From: Hymenobacter ginkgonis
GTDB taxonomy: Bacteria > Bacteroidota > Bacteroidia > Cytophagales > Hymenobacteraceae
Length of the DNA: 64,000 nucleotides
Direction: 5' to 3'
Assembly (NCBI RefSeq): GCF_009755225.1
Contig: NZ_WQKZ01000005.1
Span: forward strand, 186,001 to 250,000
The notes below the pieces were generated by a model. That model ran no database searches. It was not told the DNA's origin and was given only the letters and a program-made list of their open reading frames with translations. Position 1 is the stretch's first letter. Each line of letters begins with the position of its first letter. Positions 1 through 8,668 of this stretch are shown piece after piece. The position numbers and the translations under genes were made by a program.

Positions 1-271
1 CAAAGCGGTAGCGATTTTCTATGAATAACCGCACGTCGTTGTCCGAACCGTTGGCCAGCTTATCGCCCATTTCCCGCCGCCCAAACACTGGCGCGGCCCT
101 ACCCCCTGCTGGCACATAGAGGAGCGCCGCGTCGAGCAGCGTTAGCAGCGCAGCTGCGGCTAGCAGCACCTGCATCGGCCCCAGCAGCCAGGGTAGGAAA
201 AACGCCACCACGAAGCCTACGATGAGCGCCGTGAGCAAGTAGAAAAAACGACGGGTTAGGAAAAAGCTCAT
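1..271 (-). CDS. DUF58 domain-containing protein, N-terminal part (truncated by window edge)
   Basis: Reading leftwards from ATG at 271 there is an open frame to the window edge that starts MSFFLTRRFF, followed by two hydrophobic segments (about residues 10-50) and the segment REMGDKLANGSDNDV. Two N-terminal membrane helices followed by a 'sluxNGxxN' beta-domain are typical of DUF58 proteins, which usually carry a vWA-like domain further on that is outside this window. The start overlaps the stop of the upstream NADAR gene (ATGA), so the two are probably translationally coupled. DUF58 proteins are nearly always encoded with a MoxR ATPase, as here, and are thought to act with it as a chaperone-like membrane complex. 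The identification rests on the N-terminus and context only. Confidence 0.75.
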   Translation of the reverse strand, partial: MSFFLTRRFFYLLTALIVGFVVAFFLPWLLGPMQVLLAAAALLTLLDAALLYVPAGGRAAPVFGRREMGDKLANGSDNDVRLFIENRYRF

Positions 272-819
272 GGGCGGCGGAGTTGGTCGCGAACTTCCAT
301 TAGGGCAAAGCCCAGTAAATTGGGCCCCTGCCAGCGGGCCGGATTCTCGGCATCGACGTGGTCGGCGGCCAAGCCAATCCCCCAAATGGTATCAACGGGG
401 CTAGCCTCAACTAGCACCCGGTCGCCGGTGGCCAGCAGGAAAGTAAGCAGGTTTTTGTGCTGGCTGAACTTGTGGAAATTACCCGTCTTGACGATATCGT
501 ACTTGTGAGCTTCCCAGACGTCGGGCACAAAGTCGTGAATCGCGCGCCCCAGTTTCTTGGCCTCGGCGGGGCTTTTAGCGGCCAAAATTTGGGCTAAAAC
601 TGCGGCATCATCAAAAAGCCGAGCCTTCTCAGCCATCATCCAGTGCTCGGTTGAGCGGTACGTGACGCCGGCCACTACAAAGTCGGCTACCCACCATTGG
701 CTAAGGCAAGATTTGGTGATAACACCATCTTTACTAGGCTGATGCCCCCAAAAGAAGAGGTACTTAACGCGGTGCTCTTGCGCGAGTTCGGCCAGCAGCC
801 AGGCAGTAGAGTACGTCAT
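268..819 (-). CDS. NADAR (YbiA/DUF1768) family protein
   Basis: 183 residues, a normal length for NADAR. Visible family features are the FFWGH start of the fold (about 22-26), STEHWMMAEKARLF (57-70), the KxGNFHKFSQHKNLL region (111-125) and DTIWGIGL (143-150). NADAR enzymes are N-glycosidases: YbiA-type members cleave reactive phosphoribosylamino-pyrimidine intermediates of riboflavin synthesis, and others remove ADP-ribose from DNA or other substrates. Which substrate applies here cannot be told from sequence. The start abuts the MoxR stop with no gap, and its stop overlaps the DUF58 start, so it is embedded in the MoxR-DUF58 operon, an unusual place for a NADAR gene. Confidence 0.88.
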   Translation of the reverse strand: MTYSTAWLLAELAQEHRVKYLFFWGHQPSKDGVITKSCLSQWWVADFVVAGVTYRSTEHWMMAEKARLFDDAAVLAQILAAKSPAEAKKLGRAIHDFVPDVWEAHKYDIVKTGNFHKFSQHKNLLTFLLATGDRVLVEASPVDTIWGIGLAADHVDAENPARWQGPNLLGFALMEVRDQLRRP

Positions 820-1908
820 CTAGCGGGGCACTTCTACCGATTGCACAATCGTTTTCACCACTTCATCCGCCGTGCCGCCTTCCATCTCGCGCTCGGGAGT
901 GAGCATGATGCGGTGGCGCAACACCGGCGCGGCCAGAAACTGCACATCCTCAGGCGTCACGAAGTCGCGGCCGCGCAGGGCGGCCAGTGCTTTGGCGCCG
1001 TTGAGCAGCGCCAGGCTCGCGCGGGGCGAAGCGCCCAGGTACAGGGCTTTGTGGGCGCGGGTCTGGCCCACGATTTTGGCAATGTATTCGAGCACGTTGG
1101 CTTCCACGCGCTGCTGGCCTACCTGCTGGCGCAGTGCCGCCAGGTCGGTGGCCGTTAGCACCGGCTTCACCCGCTCGAGCGGCGTGCCGCCAAAGCCACT
1201 GTGGTGGCCCTGCAAAATCTGGATTTCCTCGGCTAGGGTTGGGTAGCCCACGTTCAGCTTGAAGAGGAAGCGGTCGAGCTGTGCCTCGGGCAAGCGGTAA
1301 GTACCTTCTTGCTCAATAGGGTTTTGCGTAGCCAGCACCACAAACGGCGACGCCATGCGGTGGGTACGGCCGTCCTGCGTCACGGTGCGCTCCTCCATCA
1401 CCTCAAACAGCGCCGATTGCGTTTTGGCCGGCGCGCGGTTGATTTCGTCAATCAGCACCACGCTGGCGAAAATGGGACCGGGCCGAAACTCAAAATCGCC
1501 CTGCGCCGGCCGAAAAATGCTGGTGCCGAGCACGTCGGCCGGCATCAGGTCGGGCGTAAACTGGATGCGGCTGAAGGGTACGTCGAGCGTGCGGGCTAGT
1601 AGCTTAGCGGTGAGGGTTTTGGCTACGCCCGGCACGCCTTCGAGCAGCACGTGCCCGTCGGCGAGCAAGGCCGTGAGTAGCAGTTGCAGCAAATCCTGCT
1701 GGCCCACAATCACCTGGCCGATTTGCGTGCGCACGGCCTCCGTGCGGGCCGTCAGCTGCGCAAGGTCGGTGCGCGGAGCAAAGCTGTTGGTGTTGCTGGC
1801 AGGGGTAGGAGCATCGGTGAGCAGCGCGTCGGGCGGGGTAGCCGGTAGGGGCAAGCTGGCGGCTGAGGTGGGGGGTAGGGTATCGTCGGTAGAAAGCTGC
1901 GGGTCCAT
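820..1908 (-). CDS. MoxR family AAA+ ATPase
   Basis: About 362 residues from ATG at 1908. A TTG codon 21 bases upstream would also be in frame but is a weaker choice. The first 45 residues are Pro/Ser/Thr-rich and probably disordered. The ATPase core shows Walker A GVPGVAKT (about 91-98), Walker B VVLIDE (about 150-155), sensor 1 TQNP (about 194) and the arginine-containing QLDRFLFKL segment, followed by a helical lid. MoxR ATPases are thought to work as chaperones that mature partner proteins, with DUF58/vWA proteins as the usual partners. Here DUF58 lies two genes downstream, with a NADAR gene between them and no intergenic space. Confidence 0.95.
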   Translation of the reverse strand: MDPQLSTDDTLPPTSAASLPLPATPPDALLTDAPTPASNTNSFAPRTDLAQLTARTEAVRTQIGQVIVGQQDLLQLLLTALLADGHVLLEGVPGVAKTLTAKLLARTLDVPFSRIQFTPDLMPADVLGTSIFRPAQGDFEFRPGPIFASVVLIDEINRAPAKTQSALFEVMEERTVTQDGRTHRMASPFVVLATQNPIEQEGTYRLPEAQLDRFLFKLNVGYPTLAEEIQILQGHHSGFGGTPLERVKPVLTATDLAALRQQVGQQRVEANVLEYIAKIVGQTRAHKALYLGASPRASLALLNGAKALAALRGRDFVTPEDVQFLAAPVLRHRIMLTPEREMEGGTADEVVKTIVQSVEVPR

Positions 1909-2110
1909 AAATTGAGAGGTAGCGGGCAAAAGCCTAGCTTCGCTGGGGGATAATAAAAGGTACTAAGCCTGCTATAAAAAGTATTATTATCAGTCGTTAA
2001 ATCAGAATCTTTTACCTTCTAAAATCAGCATTTGGGATGTGCAATGCGGTTATATAAGAAAAGTTATAAATTAATAAAATACAATTTATAAAAGAAGTGC
2101 AAAAAGCTTA

Positions 2111-3514
2111 TCAGCGCGATTCCACTTTGAAATCATGAATAGCGCGGCTCAAGATAAGCAGTTCGCGGTCGGTGACGGTTGGCGCGGTGCGCGCAAAATT
2201 GATAAAGCGGATAAGCTCGTCGATGCGCGGGCGCGGCAGGCCCGCTTTTTGGCTCAGGCGCTCGCGGAAAGCCTCATCGCTTAGGTCGGGGGTAGGCTCG
2301 TGGAAGCGCGTGCGCAGGTAATCCAGAAACAAGGCTACCTTCTTCTCCGCAATGAGCGAGTGGTTGCGTCCCTGCTGATAAAGGCCAGCCACGGTGCGTG
2401 CAAATAGCAGCGTAGTGTTCGGCAATGGCTTGATGGTGGGAATGACGCGCTGGCGGCGCCGCGCCTCTACCAGCACAAACAGTACCCCCGCCACTAGCAG
2501 CAAGTAGTAGGCGGCGCGCAAGGCTGGGTGCGCCATGATGACGCGCAGCACCGACTGCTCGCCGGCGCGCCCTTGCTTCTGGTATTCGTCCCACCAAGCG
2601 GGGCGGCCGGTGGGCAGATACGACAAAGCCGCAAAGGCAAAGTCGGCGGTGCGAGGCCGCAGCACCCAGTAGTTGCCAAACGCCAGCGGCACCGAGCACA
2701 AGTAAAAATGCCCACGCCCGTGGTCGAGGCGCAGCAGTACCGGCCGGCCCTGCGCATCGGCCGCCAGGGTAGCGCCTTGGTGCGGCCGCCGGGCCGCCAG
2801 GGCCAGCCGGTAGCCCGCCACAGCCGATGCAAAGCGAAAGTCAGTAGTGGCGAGGCCCGGCCGGGTTCGCAGCAGGTGCAGCTGCACCGAATCGTGGGGG
2901 GTAGGGCGGCCTAGCTGGGGCACCAGCGAGCGGCTGGTGGTATCGGCCTCGTAGGTGCTGATGCCCAAGGTATCAGCCAGAAAGCCCCGCCGGTTAGACC
3001 CAAAATCTTCGGCGGCAATAAATACGTCGTGGCCCGCCGCTACGAAGCGCAGCAAGGCAGCCGTTTCGAGGCGGCTGGCCTCAAAATCTTGTTTAATGAA
3101 AAGATAATTGGCGCGAGTGGCAACGAGCGGGAGAGTAGCGGTTTCGGTTTCGGCGGCGGCTTGGTCGTTGGCGGCCGCTTGCCGGGCTTCGGTAGCTAGC
3201 GAGTCGCTGGTTGCTGAGTCGGCAGGCGCTTCCGAATCGTCAGAAAACGTGACATTTTCCGGCCGGCCGGCTTGCAGTTGGGGCTCTTCGGTGCCCAGCA
3301 GCTGGTTGAAAATGGGTTGGCGCACCCCCACTACCGAGTCGGTACCCAGCACCTGCGGTAGGCCATCATACACCACATAGGTACCGTACGGAATCTTATC
3401 CTTGCTGCTGAGCGTGGGCGTCCAGTCCACGGGTTTGGGGCGGTAGTATTCGAGCGCCACATAGCCCCCAAACAGCACCAGAATGCCCAGCAGGTACCAG
3501 CGAAAAGTAGTCAA
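2111..3514 (-). CDS. DUF4350 domain-containing membrane protein
   Basis: 467 residues starting at TTG (MTTFRWYLLG); I see no upstream ATG in frame. One N-terminal membrane helix (5-22) is followed by an extracytoplasmic DUF4350 region with SKDKIPYGTYVVYDGLP (37-53), a low-complexity Glu/Ala/Ser insert (about 80-125), and a Rossmann-like part containing GHDVFIAAEDFG. A second helix lies near 340-355, then a conserved cytoplasmic tail with many Arg and His residues. DUF4350 proteins recur beside MoxR, DUF58 and DUF4129 genes in Bacteroidota. Their function is unknown. An AT-rich gap of about 200 bases separates it from moxR, so moxR may have its own promoter. Confidence 0.85.
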   Translation of the reverse strand: MTTFRWYLLGILVLFGGYVALEYYRPKPVDWTPTLSSKDKIPYGTYVVYDGLPQVLGTDSVVGVRQPIFNQLLGTEEPQLQAGRPENVTFSDDSEAPADSATSDSLATEARQAAANDQAAAETETATLPLVATRANYLFIKQDFEASRLETAALLRFVAAGHDVFIAAEDFGSNRRGFLADTLGISTYEADTTSRSLVPQLGRPTPHDSVQLHLLRTRPGLATTDFRFASAVAGYRLALAARRPHQGATLAADAQGRPVLLRLDHGRGHFYLCSVPLAFGNYWVLRPRTADFAFAALSYLPTGRPAWWDEYQKQGRAGEQSVLRVIMAHPALRAAYYLLLVAGVLFVLVEARRRQRVIPTIKPLPNTTLLFARTVAGLYQQGRNHSLIAEKKVALFLDYLRTRFHEPTPDLSDEAFRERLSQKAGLPRPRIDELIRFINFARTAPTVTDRELLILSRAIHDFKVESR

Positions 3515-3560
3515 GGTGCTAAAGGATAAAAGTTTATTGGAATAAAATTTAGGTTATAGT

Positions 3561-3660
3561 CGCACGCTATGCTGCCGATAGGAAGCATCTTGGTCGCATC
3601 GTCAGGCGCAACTCAAACGCAACCAGCCAAGAGGCTTATTACCGTCAGCATGATGCTCTT
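3561..3660. repeat. Decayed copy of the dispersed palindromic repeat
   Basis: The left arm holds TATGCTGCCGATAGGAAGC and GCATCTTGG (about 3568-3593). The right arm holds CCAAGAGGCTTATTACCGTC and AGCATGATGCTC (about 3627-3658). The arms are complementary over most of their length but with several mismatches. The layout and the ATGCTG...GAAGCATC core match the better-preserved copies elsewhere in the window, so I read this as an eroded member. It lies between the glycosyltransferase stop and the DUF4350 start, and ends near a T-rich stretch. Confidence 0.7.
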
Positions 3661-3679
3661 TTTCAGTAGCTCTCATAGA

Positions 3680-4753
3680 TTACCGGCCCAGTAATTCTTC
3701 GTAAACCTGCAAATAATCGGCCGCCGCCTGCTGCCAACTAAACTGCCCGGCCTGCGCTTGCGCCGCCGCCGCCCGCGCCGGTGAGTGCTGGGCCAAGCCA
3801 GTCGCCAGTACCTGCTGCATGTGGGCCGGCGAAAAGTCGTCGAAATAATAAGCTGCCGCCCCGCCCACCTCGGGCAACGACGTGAGGCGGCTCAGAAACG
3901 CGGGCTTGCCCAGCTGCATTGCCTCGACTACCGGCAGCCCAAAGCCCTCGGCTAGCGACGGTTGTAGGTAGGCCTGGCAGTGCTGATAATACCAGGTTTT
4001 ATCGGCTTCGGAAATGCCCGTAAGGATGGTTATGCGGTCGCCTACCCCCGCCTGTGCGGCCGCCGCCCGAATGGCGGCCACGTAGCTCTCCTCAGCAAAG
4101 CTGCCTGCTATTAGCAGCTCGTAGTCAGTGCCTTGTAAAAGAGACGGGAGCACGTGGTAGTTCTTTTTGGCGTTAATTGTGCCCAGCCCAAACAGGAAGG
4201 GCCGCCGCGGCACGTAAGCCGGCGTGTGGCCCGCTGGCAGAGGCGCCAGCGCCTCGACGCCGCGCCGCACGTAGCGCAGCGGCTTGGCCGCCGAATAGCC
4301 CAGCAAATCGGCGTGGCGCAGGATGTCCTGGCGCACATAGTCGGAAATGGTCACCAGGTAATCGGCGCGCCGGATGTTGCGGCGCACCATGGCTAGCTGC
4401 CGGGTGTAGGTGCGCTCATCGGGGCTTTCGTGCAGAAAATTGAGGTCGTGCACCGTCAAAACCACTTTCGTAAAGGGGCTGGTGGGCACGTACCAGCTCA
4501 GCTGCGACGTAGCGTGCCACAGCCGAAAACCGTAGCTGGGCGGGTTGAAGTACTTGTGAAAGCTGCGCTGGGTGAGGTAGCGCACGCCGGTGCTACCCAG
4601 CCCGCCCACCTCGGCGGGCGGCACGTAGCAGTAAAGGTGGTAGCGTTGGTTTTGGCGAATAAGCTCGTAGGCCAGGGGCACCACAAAGTGGCTGAAACCG
4701 CTGTTTCGGTCTTTAAGCGGCTCGCAGTCAAGGATAATGCGGGGTAAGGACAT
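3680..4753 (-). CDS. GT4-type glycosyltransferase (mannosyltransferase-like)
   Basis: 357 residues, starting MSLPRIILDCEPLKD. The second half shows the GT-B nucleotide-sugar site: FLFGLGTINAKKNYH (about 189-203), then LQPSLAEGFGLPVVEAMQLG (about 263-282) with the E-x7-E type EGFGLPVVEAM motif of GT4 enzymes, and a C-terminal helix. Such enzymes transfer sugars from GDP- or UDP-sugars onto glycans or lipids at the cytoplasmic face of the membrane. It lies between DUF4350 and DUF4129 genes, which normally sit closer together, so it may have been inserted into the cluster. The acceptor is unknown. Confidence 0.88.
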   Translation of the reverse strand: MSLPRIILDCEPLKDRNSGFSHFVVPLAYELIRQNQRYHLYCYVPPAEVGGLGSTGVRYLTQRSFHKYFNPPSYGFRLWHATSQLSWYVPTSPFTKVVLTVHDLNFLHESPDERTYTRQLAMVRRNIRRADYLVTISDYVRQDILRHADLLGYSAAKPLRYVRRGVEALAPLPAGHTPAYVPRRPFLFGLGTINAKKNYHVLPSLLQGTDYELLIAGSFAEESYVAAIRAAAAQAGVGDRITILTGISEADKTWYYQHCQAYLQPSLAEGFGLPVVEAMQLGKPAFLSRLTSLPEVGGAAAYYFDDFSPAHMQQVLATGLAQHSPARAAAAQAQAGQFSWQQAAADYLQVYEELLGR

Positions 4754-4783
4754 GAGATAAAATCGAAGCCGGAAGCCCGGGAA

Positions 4784-5617
4784 TTAAGCAGCGGGTGGGC
4801 GCACGCCAGCGCCGCTCAGCTGCTGCCCAAACTGGCGTTGGCTTTCGCGCACCGGCGCGTAGAGGGCCGCTGGCAGCGGCAGCTCGCCGTACCAGATGTA
4901 TTCAAACTGCCGCGTGAGCTCGGCAAAAGGCGCGCGGGCGGTGGGGCGGCTGGTTTCCAGCTCGCGCAGGTAGGCCTGGTTGGTTTTGTCGGGCTGCCAG
5001 GCAATAAGTTCGCGGTCGGTGAGCTGCTTGAGGAGCTGCAAGTAGCCCAGGCGCACGGCCAGGCGCAGGTTGCCGGTGGCTTCGGCCTGCGCAATCGCCT
5101 GGCTAAAATCCAGGGCGTGAATGTTTTCCTGGCCCGCCTCATAGGCAAGGGGTAGGGCGCGCGGCGCGCGGCCAAAAACTTTGGTCAGGTCTACTTGCAG
5201 AAACTTGAGCACGGCATAAACTAGCCCACCCCCAATTAGGAGGTAGAGAATAACGTCCCACGCCACACGGCCCCCTTTTGTGTCGAATAACCGGCTCAGC
5301 CCGCGAAAAAACCACCGCAGCAGCCGAGCCCAAAAGCCAGCCTGCTCGGGCTCCTCCCGCACGTCGGTGTACTGAAAATCGTGCTGGCCGCGCAGCTCGC
5401 GCAGGTGGCTGGCTGCCGGGCGGCGCACCGGCTGGGGTACGGCCGCATCGGGGGGTAGGGGCGGGGCAGTGGCCGTATCGGCCGGGGCCGAAAGGGAGGG
5501 TAGGGCAGCTGGCAACTGGGGCGGCGTGGCCAGCGCGGGCGCGCCGCCCAGGGCCAGCAGCAACGCCAGCGCGCCGCCAGTGCGGGCGCTCAGCAGCTTA
5601 ATATTCACCTTCCTCAT
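4784..5617 (-). CDS. DUF4129 domain-containing protein
   Basis: About 277 residues from ATG at 5617; the open frame runs further upstream, but this start gives a good signal peptide (hydrophobic ALALLLALGGAPALA ending near residue 31). A Pro/Ala-rich linker follows, then one membrane helix (about WDVILYLLIGGGLVYAVLKFL) and the C-terminal DUF4129 domain with AIAQAEATGNLRLAVRLGYLQ and the WQPDKTNQAYLREL motif. DUF4129 is often found near transglutaminase, MoxR and DUF58 genes, with unknown function. Its first 20 bases overlap the end of the upstream membrane protein gene, indicating coupled translation. Confidence 0.88.
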   Translation of the reverse strand: MRKVNIKLLSARTGGALALLLALGGAPALATPPQLPAALPSLSAPADTATAPPLPPDAAVPQPVRRPAASHLRELRGQHDFQYTDVREEPEQAGFWARLLRWFFRGLSRLFDTKGGRVAWDVILYLLIGGGLVYAVLKFLQVDLTKVFGRAPRALPLAYEAGQENIHALDFSQAIAQAEATGNLRLAVRLGYLQLLKQLTDRELIAWQPDKTNQAYLRELETSRPTARAPFAELTRQFEYIWYGELPLPAALYAPVRESQRQFGQQLSGAGVRPPAA

Positions 5618-6614
5618 CGGGCCGGTAGTGGCTGGATTGGGCCACGGGTAGGCCTTGGCTCTGGCCCAGCTTATCCACGAGCAGACGCAAACCAAAACCG
5701 TCTTTTTGCTCTGTTAAATTAAAATATTGAAAGACTAGCGCCAGCAGCGGTATCGTGTAGGTGAAGATAATGCCAGTGGCATACAGGCAGTTGGTAATAA
5801 GGCCGAGCACATCGGAGTTGAGCCCTGGTACTTGGAGCACTTTGCCAAACATCACGGCGTATTGCGGAACAGCAAACACGATGCTGAGTATTGATTGCAG
5901 AAAGCCAGCTATCAGCAGCAGGCCCAACGTAGCCCACCACTGCCCCCGAATCAGGTGGAAGCACCGGCCAATAGAGGCTAAAATAGACAGGTCTTCGAGC
6001 CACAATACGGGAAAATAAAGGCTCAGCGCAATACTTAAGTAAATGCTCGGTATTAGCACCAGTAAAAATGCTAGTGCTGTGGCGCCTACCCCCGGCTGCA
6101 CCGCTGCAATACCGCCCACCAGCCCACCAAATAGGATACTAAAGCCCAGGCCGCCCCCAAAGGCTAACAGCAATGAGGCCAGCACCATGCGCCCCAGCTT
6201 GGCGCGCATCTCGGCCCAAACGTCGGTGGGCGTAACGGGTTCGGTGGCGGGCAAGCGTAGGCGCGCCCGCAGGTAGCCGTAAAGCGTGCCGCTAAGCACC
6301 AAAAAGGCCAGTACACCACCCGCCACCGCCAAGCCCAGTCCGCCAAAGCTGAACATGGCAAAAGGCGAGCTAGCCGTAGGAAATGCGCCGCCGCTATGCT
6401 GGGCGGCTACGGCGCGCCCCGACATATTGTACACCGAATTGTTGAAGAACCCCAGGCCGATGCCCATTACCAAGCTAAAGGGCAAAGTAAAGTATAGTAG
6501 GCACTTACCCAGCAGGCGCCAATGTGCGCCGATAAATTCGAAGGTGGCGGAAATCTTGGCGCCAAAGTCGCGCTCCTGCCAAAAATCAGCAGCTTGAGTA
6601 TAGGTATTTTTCAT
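5598..6614 (-). CDS. Polytopic membrane protein of unknown function
   Basis: 338 residues with about six hydrophobic segments: near residues 35-58, 92-115, 145-170, 175-200, 220-250 and 275-300. The N-terminus (FWQERDFGAKISATFEFIGA) is soluble and the tail after the last helix is short and acidic. Proteins of this shape, resembling glycerophosphodiester-phosphodiesterase membrane domains, occur between DUF4129 and SpoIIM genes in many Bacteroidota; I do not recognise a characterised family. It starts 34 bases after the SpoIIM stop and overlaps the DUF4129 start, so all three are likely one transcript. Confidence 0.8.
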   Translation of the reverse strand: MKNTYTQAADFWQERDFGAKISATFEFIGAHWRLLGKCLLYFTLPFSLVMGIGLGFFNNSVYNMSGRAVAAQHSGGAFPTASSPFAMFSFGGLGLAVAGGVLAFLVLSGTLYGYLRARLRLPATEPVTPTDVWAEMRAKLGRMVLASLLLAFGGGLGFSILFGGLVGGIAAVQPGVGATALAFLLVLIPSIYLSIALSLYFPVLWLEDLSILASIGRCFHLIRGQWWATLGLLLIAGFLQSILSIVFAVPQYAVMFGKVLQVPGLNSDVLGLITNCLYATGIIFTYTIPLLALVFQYFNLTEQKDGFGLRLLVDKLGQSQGLPVAQSSHYRPDEEGEY

Positions 6615-6648
6615 ATAGCTAACGGAATAATAGGCTAGTTAAGCAGTG

Positions 6649-7656
6649 CTAAACGCTCGTAGGCAACTGGGTAGCAAGGTAAGCCTCCTCGGCTGCGGCC
6701 GGCAAAGCAGCTGCCTGCTGGCGCCGCCGCACCAAGCGCGGATAAAGGCCAAAATACCAGCCGATAAACGCCGCCGAGCCGCCAATAATGAGCAGGCTCA
6801 GCGCCACCGGCATTTCGGTGTGGCGCGTCACGAAGCTTTCGAGGAAGGCCGCCACCACAATGATGGGGGTAAGGCCCATGGCCAGCTTCACGGCATCGCG
6901 GGCGGCACGGGTCAGCGACTCGCGCCGCGAGTAGGTGCCCGGAAACAGCACGCCAGCACCCAAAATAAAGCCCGCGCCGCCGGCCAGCACGATACTCGGA
7001 ATTTCGAGCGTGCCGTGAATCCAGATGGTGAGCACTGAGGGGAGCAGCACGTGCTCTTGGTAAAAGAAATATTGGAAAGCGCCCAGCATAATGCCGTTCA
7101 TGAACAACGAATACAACGTGCCTACCCCCAGCGTGAGGCCCATGACGAAAGTTTTGAGGGCCACCAGCAGGTTGTTGGCCGCAATGCCCACAAACATCAC
7201 CGACGAGCTGCCCGACTTATAAATGGCCATGGGGTCGCCGCGCCGAATGTTGGCCAGCGTTTGGTTCACATAGCCATCGCCCACCACCACGCGCAGAAAA
7301 TTTTCGTCGTAGGCTGCCGACAGCACGCCCATGGCCGTGAACAGCAAAAAGAGCCCCATGGCCCAGGCCAGCGAGCGCTGGTGCCGGGCCACTACAAGCG
7401 GCACTTCCACGGCCCAAAAGTGGCCGAGGCGGCGCGACTGCTCGGGCCGGTTTTTGTAGAGTGATTGGTGCAGGCGGCCCGTCAGGGTATTGAGGTAGGC
7501 CGTGGCCGGGGAGGTAGGGTAGAAGGTCTGGGCGTAGGCCAGGTCGTCGGTGAGGTGCACGAAGCGCGCCGCCAGCTCATCCGGATTGGTAGTAGGCTGA
7601 GATTCGTACTGCTGCCAGCGGGCCTGGTTTTGCCGCAGAAAAGTGGCTTCGCGCAT
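6649..7656 (-). CDS. Stage II sporulation protein M-like (SpoIIM/DUF95) membrane protein
   Basis: 335 residues. The soluble N-terminus (MREATFLRQNQARWQQYE) is followed by about five membrane segments. The SpoIIM fold is indicated by NNLLVALKTFVMGLTLG, the NGIMLGAFQYFF segment and the IWIHGTLEIPSIVLAGGAG motif, where His and Glu are family-conserved. In spore formers SpoIIM supports peptidoglycan degradation during engulfment; in non-sporulating Bacteroidota the family is widespread and unassigned. It is divergent from the RDD gene and probably heads the membrane-protein operon that follows. Confidence 0.93.
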   Translation of the reverse strand: MREATFLRQNQARWQQYESQPTTNPDELAARFVHLTDDLAYAQTFYPTSPATAYLNTLTGRLHQSLYKNRPEQSRRLGHFWAVEVPLVVARHQRSLAWAMGLFLLFTAMGVLSAAYDENFLRVVVGDGYVNQTLANIRRGDPMAIYKSGSSSVMFVGIAANNLLVALKTFVMGLTLGVGTLYSLFMNGIMLGAFQYFFYQEHVLLPSVLTIWIHGTLEIPSIVLAGGAGFILGAGVLFPGTYSRRESLTRAARDAVKLAMGLTPIIVVAAFLESFVTRHTEMPVALSLLIIGGSAAFIGWYFGLYPRLVRRRQQAAALPAAAEEAYLATQLPTSV

Positions 7657-7754
7657 GGGTAGGCGGGGTTAGGGCCTTAAAGGTAGGCAGCGGCCGAATA
7701 GGTACTTAGCGGAGAAGGTGTATTTTTCGGGCCAGTTTACTTTAGCCAAGCTTT

Positions 7755-8480
7755 ATGGGCACTATCCGCGTACACACTACCCAAAACGTTACCCTCGAAT
7801 ACGAAGCCGCCAGCATCGGCAGCCGCATTGTGGCGGCCATCATCGACAACCTTATTATGGGGGCCTGGTTTGGGGCCGTAGCCGTGCTCATTAGCAGCCT
7901 CATGGGTAGCAGTAGCAGCACCCTCAGCGCCTGGATTATTGGCCTGCTGGTGGGCATTCCAATCGTGTTCTATCACCTAGCCTGCGAGGTATTTTTCAAT
8001 GGCCAGAGCCTGGGCAAAAAAGCCCGCCACATTCGGGTGGTGCGCCTCGATGGCACCGCACCGCGCTTCGGCGACTACGTGCTGCGCTGGCTGCTGCGCC
8101 TCATCGACACCGGTATTGGTAGCGGGCTGGTGGCCGTCATCACCATCGCCGCCAATGGCAAAGGCCAGCGCCTTGGCGACCTGGCGGCCGGCACCACCGT
8201 CATCGACTTGCGGCCGGCCGCTACCCCCCTCTACCAGCCGGGGGCGGCCGCGCCGGTGGGCTACCAGCCGGTATTTCCGCAGGCTGCCGACCTCAGCGAC
8301 CACGACGTGGCCTTGCTGCGCCAGCTGCTGGGTCGCGGCCTAAAACAAGAAAACTACTTGGTTCTCAACGAGACCGCTACCAAAATAAAGCAGCTGCTCC
8401 ACATCCAAAGCGACTTGTCGGACGAGACGTTCCTGCGCACTATTCTGCGCGACCACGCCCACCTGGCGGCGGCCGAGTAA
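7755..8480 (+). CDS. RDD family membrane protein
   Basis: 241 residues. The N-terminus TLEYEAASIGSRIVAAIIDN leads into the RDD domain with two membrane helices (about 27-50 and 57-77), then FFNGQSLGKKARHIRVVRLDG and GQRLGDLAAGTTVID, which are typical RDD signatures. After about residue 155 there is a soluble tail with a proline-rich linker and a helical C-terminus. RDD proteins are proposed transport-related membrane proteins; some act in Na+/H+ exchange, but no activity can be assigned here. The pairing with a divergent SpoIIM gene is common in Bacteroidota. The gene ends at a long palindromic repeat. Confidence 0.93.
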   Translation: MGTIRVHTTQNVTLEYEAASIGSRIVAAIIDNLIMGAWFGAVAVLISSLMGSSSSTLSAWIIGLLVGIPIVFYHLACEVFFNGQSLGKKARHIRVVRLDGTAPRFGDYVLRWLLRLIDTGIGSGLVAVITIAANGKGQRLGDLAAGTTVIDLRPAATPLYQPGAAAPVGYQPVFPQAADLSDHDVALLRQLLGRGLKQENYLVLNETATKIKQLLHIQSDLSDETFLRTILRDHAHLAAAE

Positions 8481-8496
8481 TTAGAGCTATTTTTTT

Positions 8497-8604
8497 AAAA
8501 CGAACGTCCTGCTGACGATAAGAAGCCTCTCTACCGCGTCGTTCGGATACTAAATCCAACGAAGCAGTAGAGAGGCTTCTTATCGTCAGCAGGACGTTCG
8601 TTTT
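8497..8604. repeat. Dispersed palindromic repeat, near-perfect copy
   Basis: The arms at 8497-8534 and 8567-8604 are perfectly complementary over 38 bases. The arm core is GAACGTCCTGCTGACGATAA followed by GAAGCCTCTCTAC. The 32-base spacer forms an imperfect apical hairpin around GTTCGGAT and ATCCAACG. The copy lies between the ends of two convergent genes (RDD and DUF4394), and short runs of A and T flank the arms, so it could terminate transcription in both directions. No target-site duplication is visible. Confidence 0.95.
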
Positions 8605-8668
8605 GTGTTCTTGGTATGCAGCTGCCTACCTAATTGCCTCTAGCCAAACGAAGGGGGTAGGGGGTAGC

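Noticed and set aside
8497..8604. Interpretation of the palindrome as a classical MITE
   Set aside because: No target-site duplication or transposase-type terminal motif is seen around any copy; REP-like or structural RNA origin fits better.
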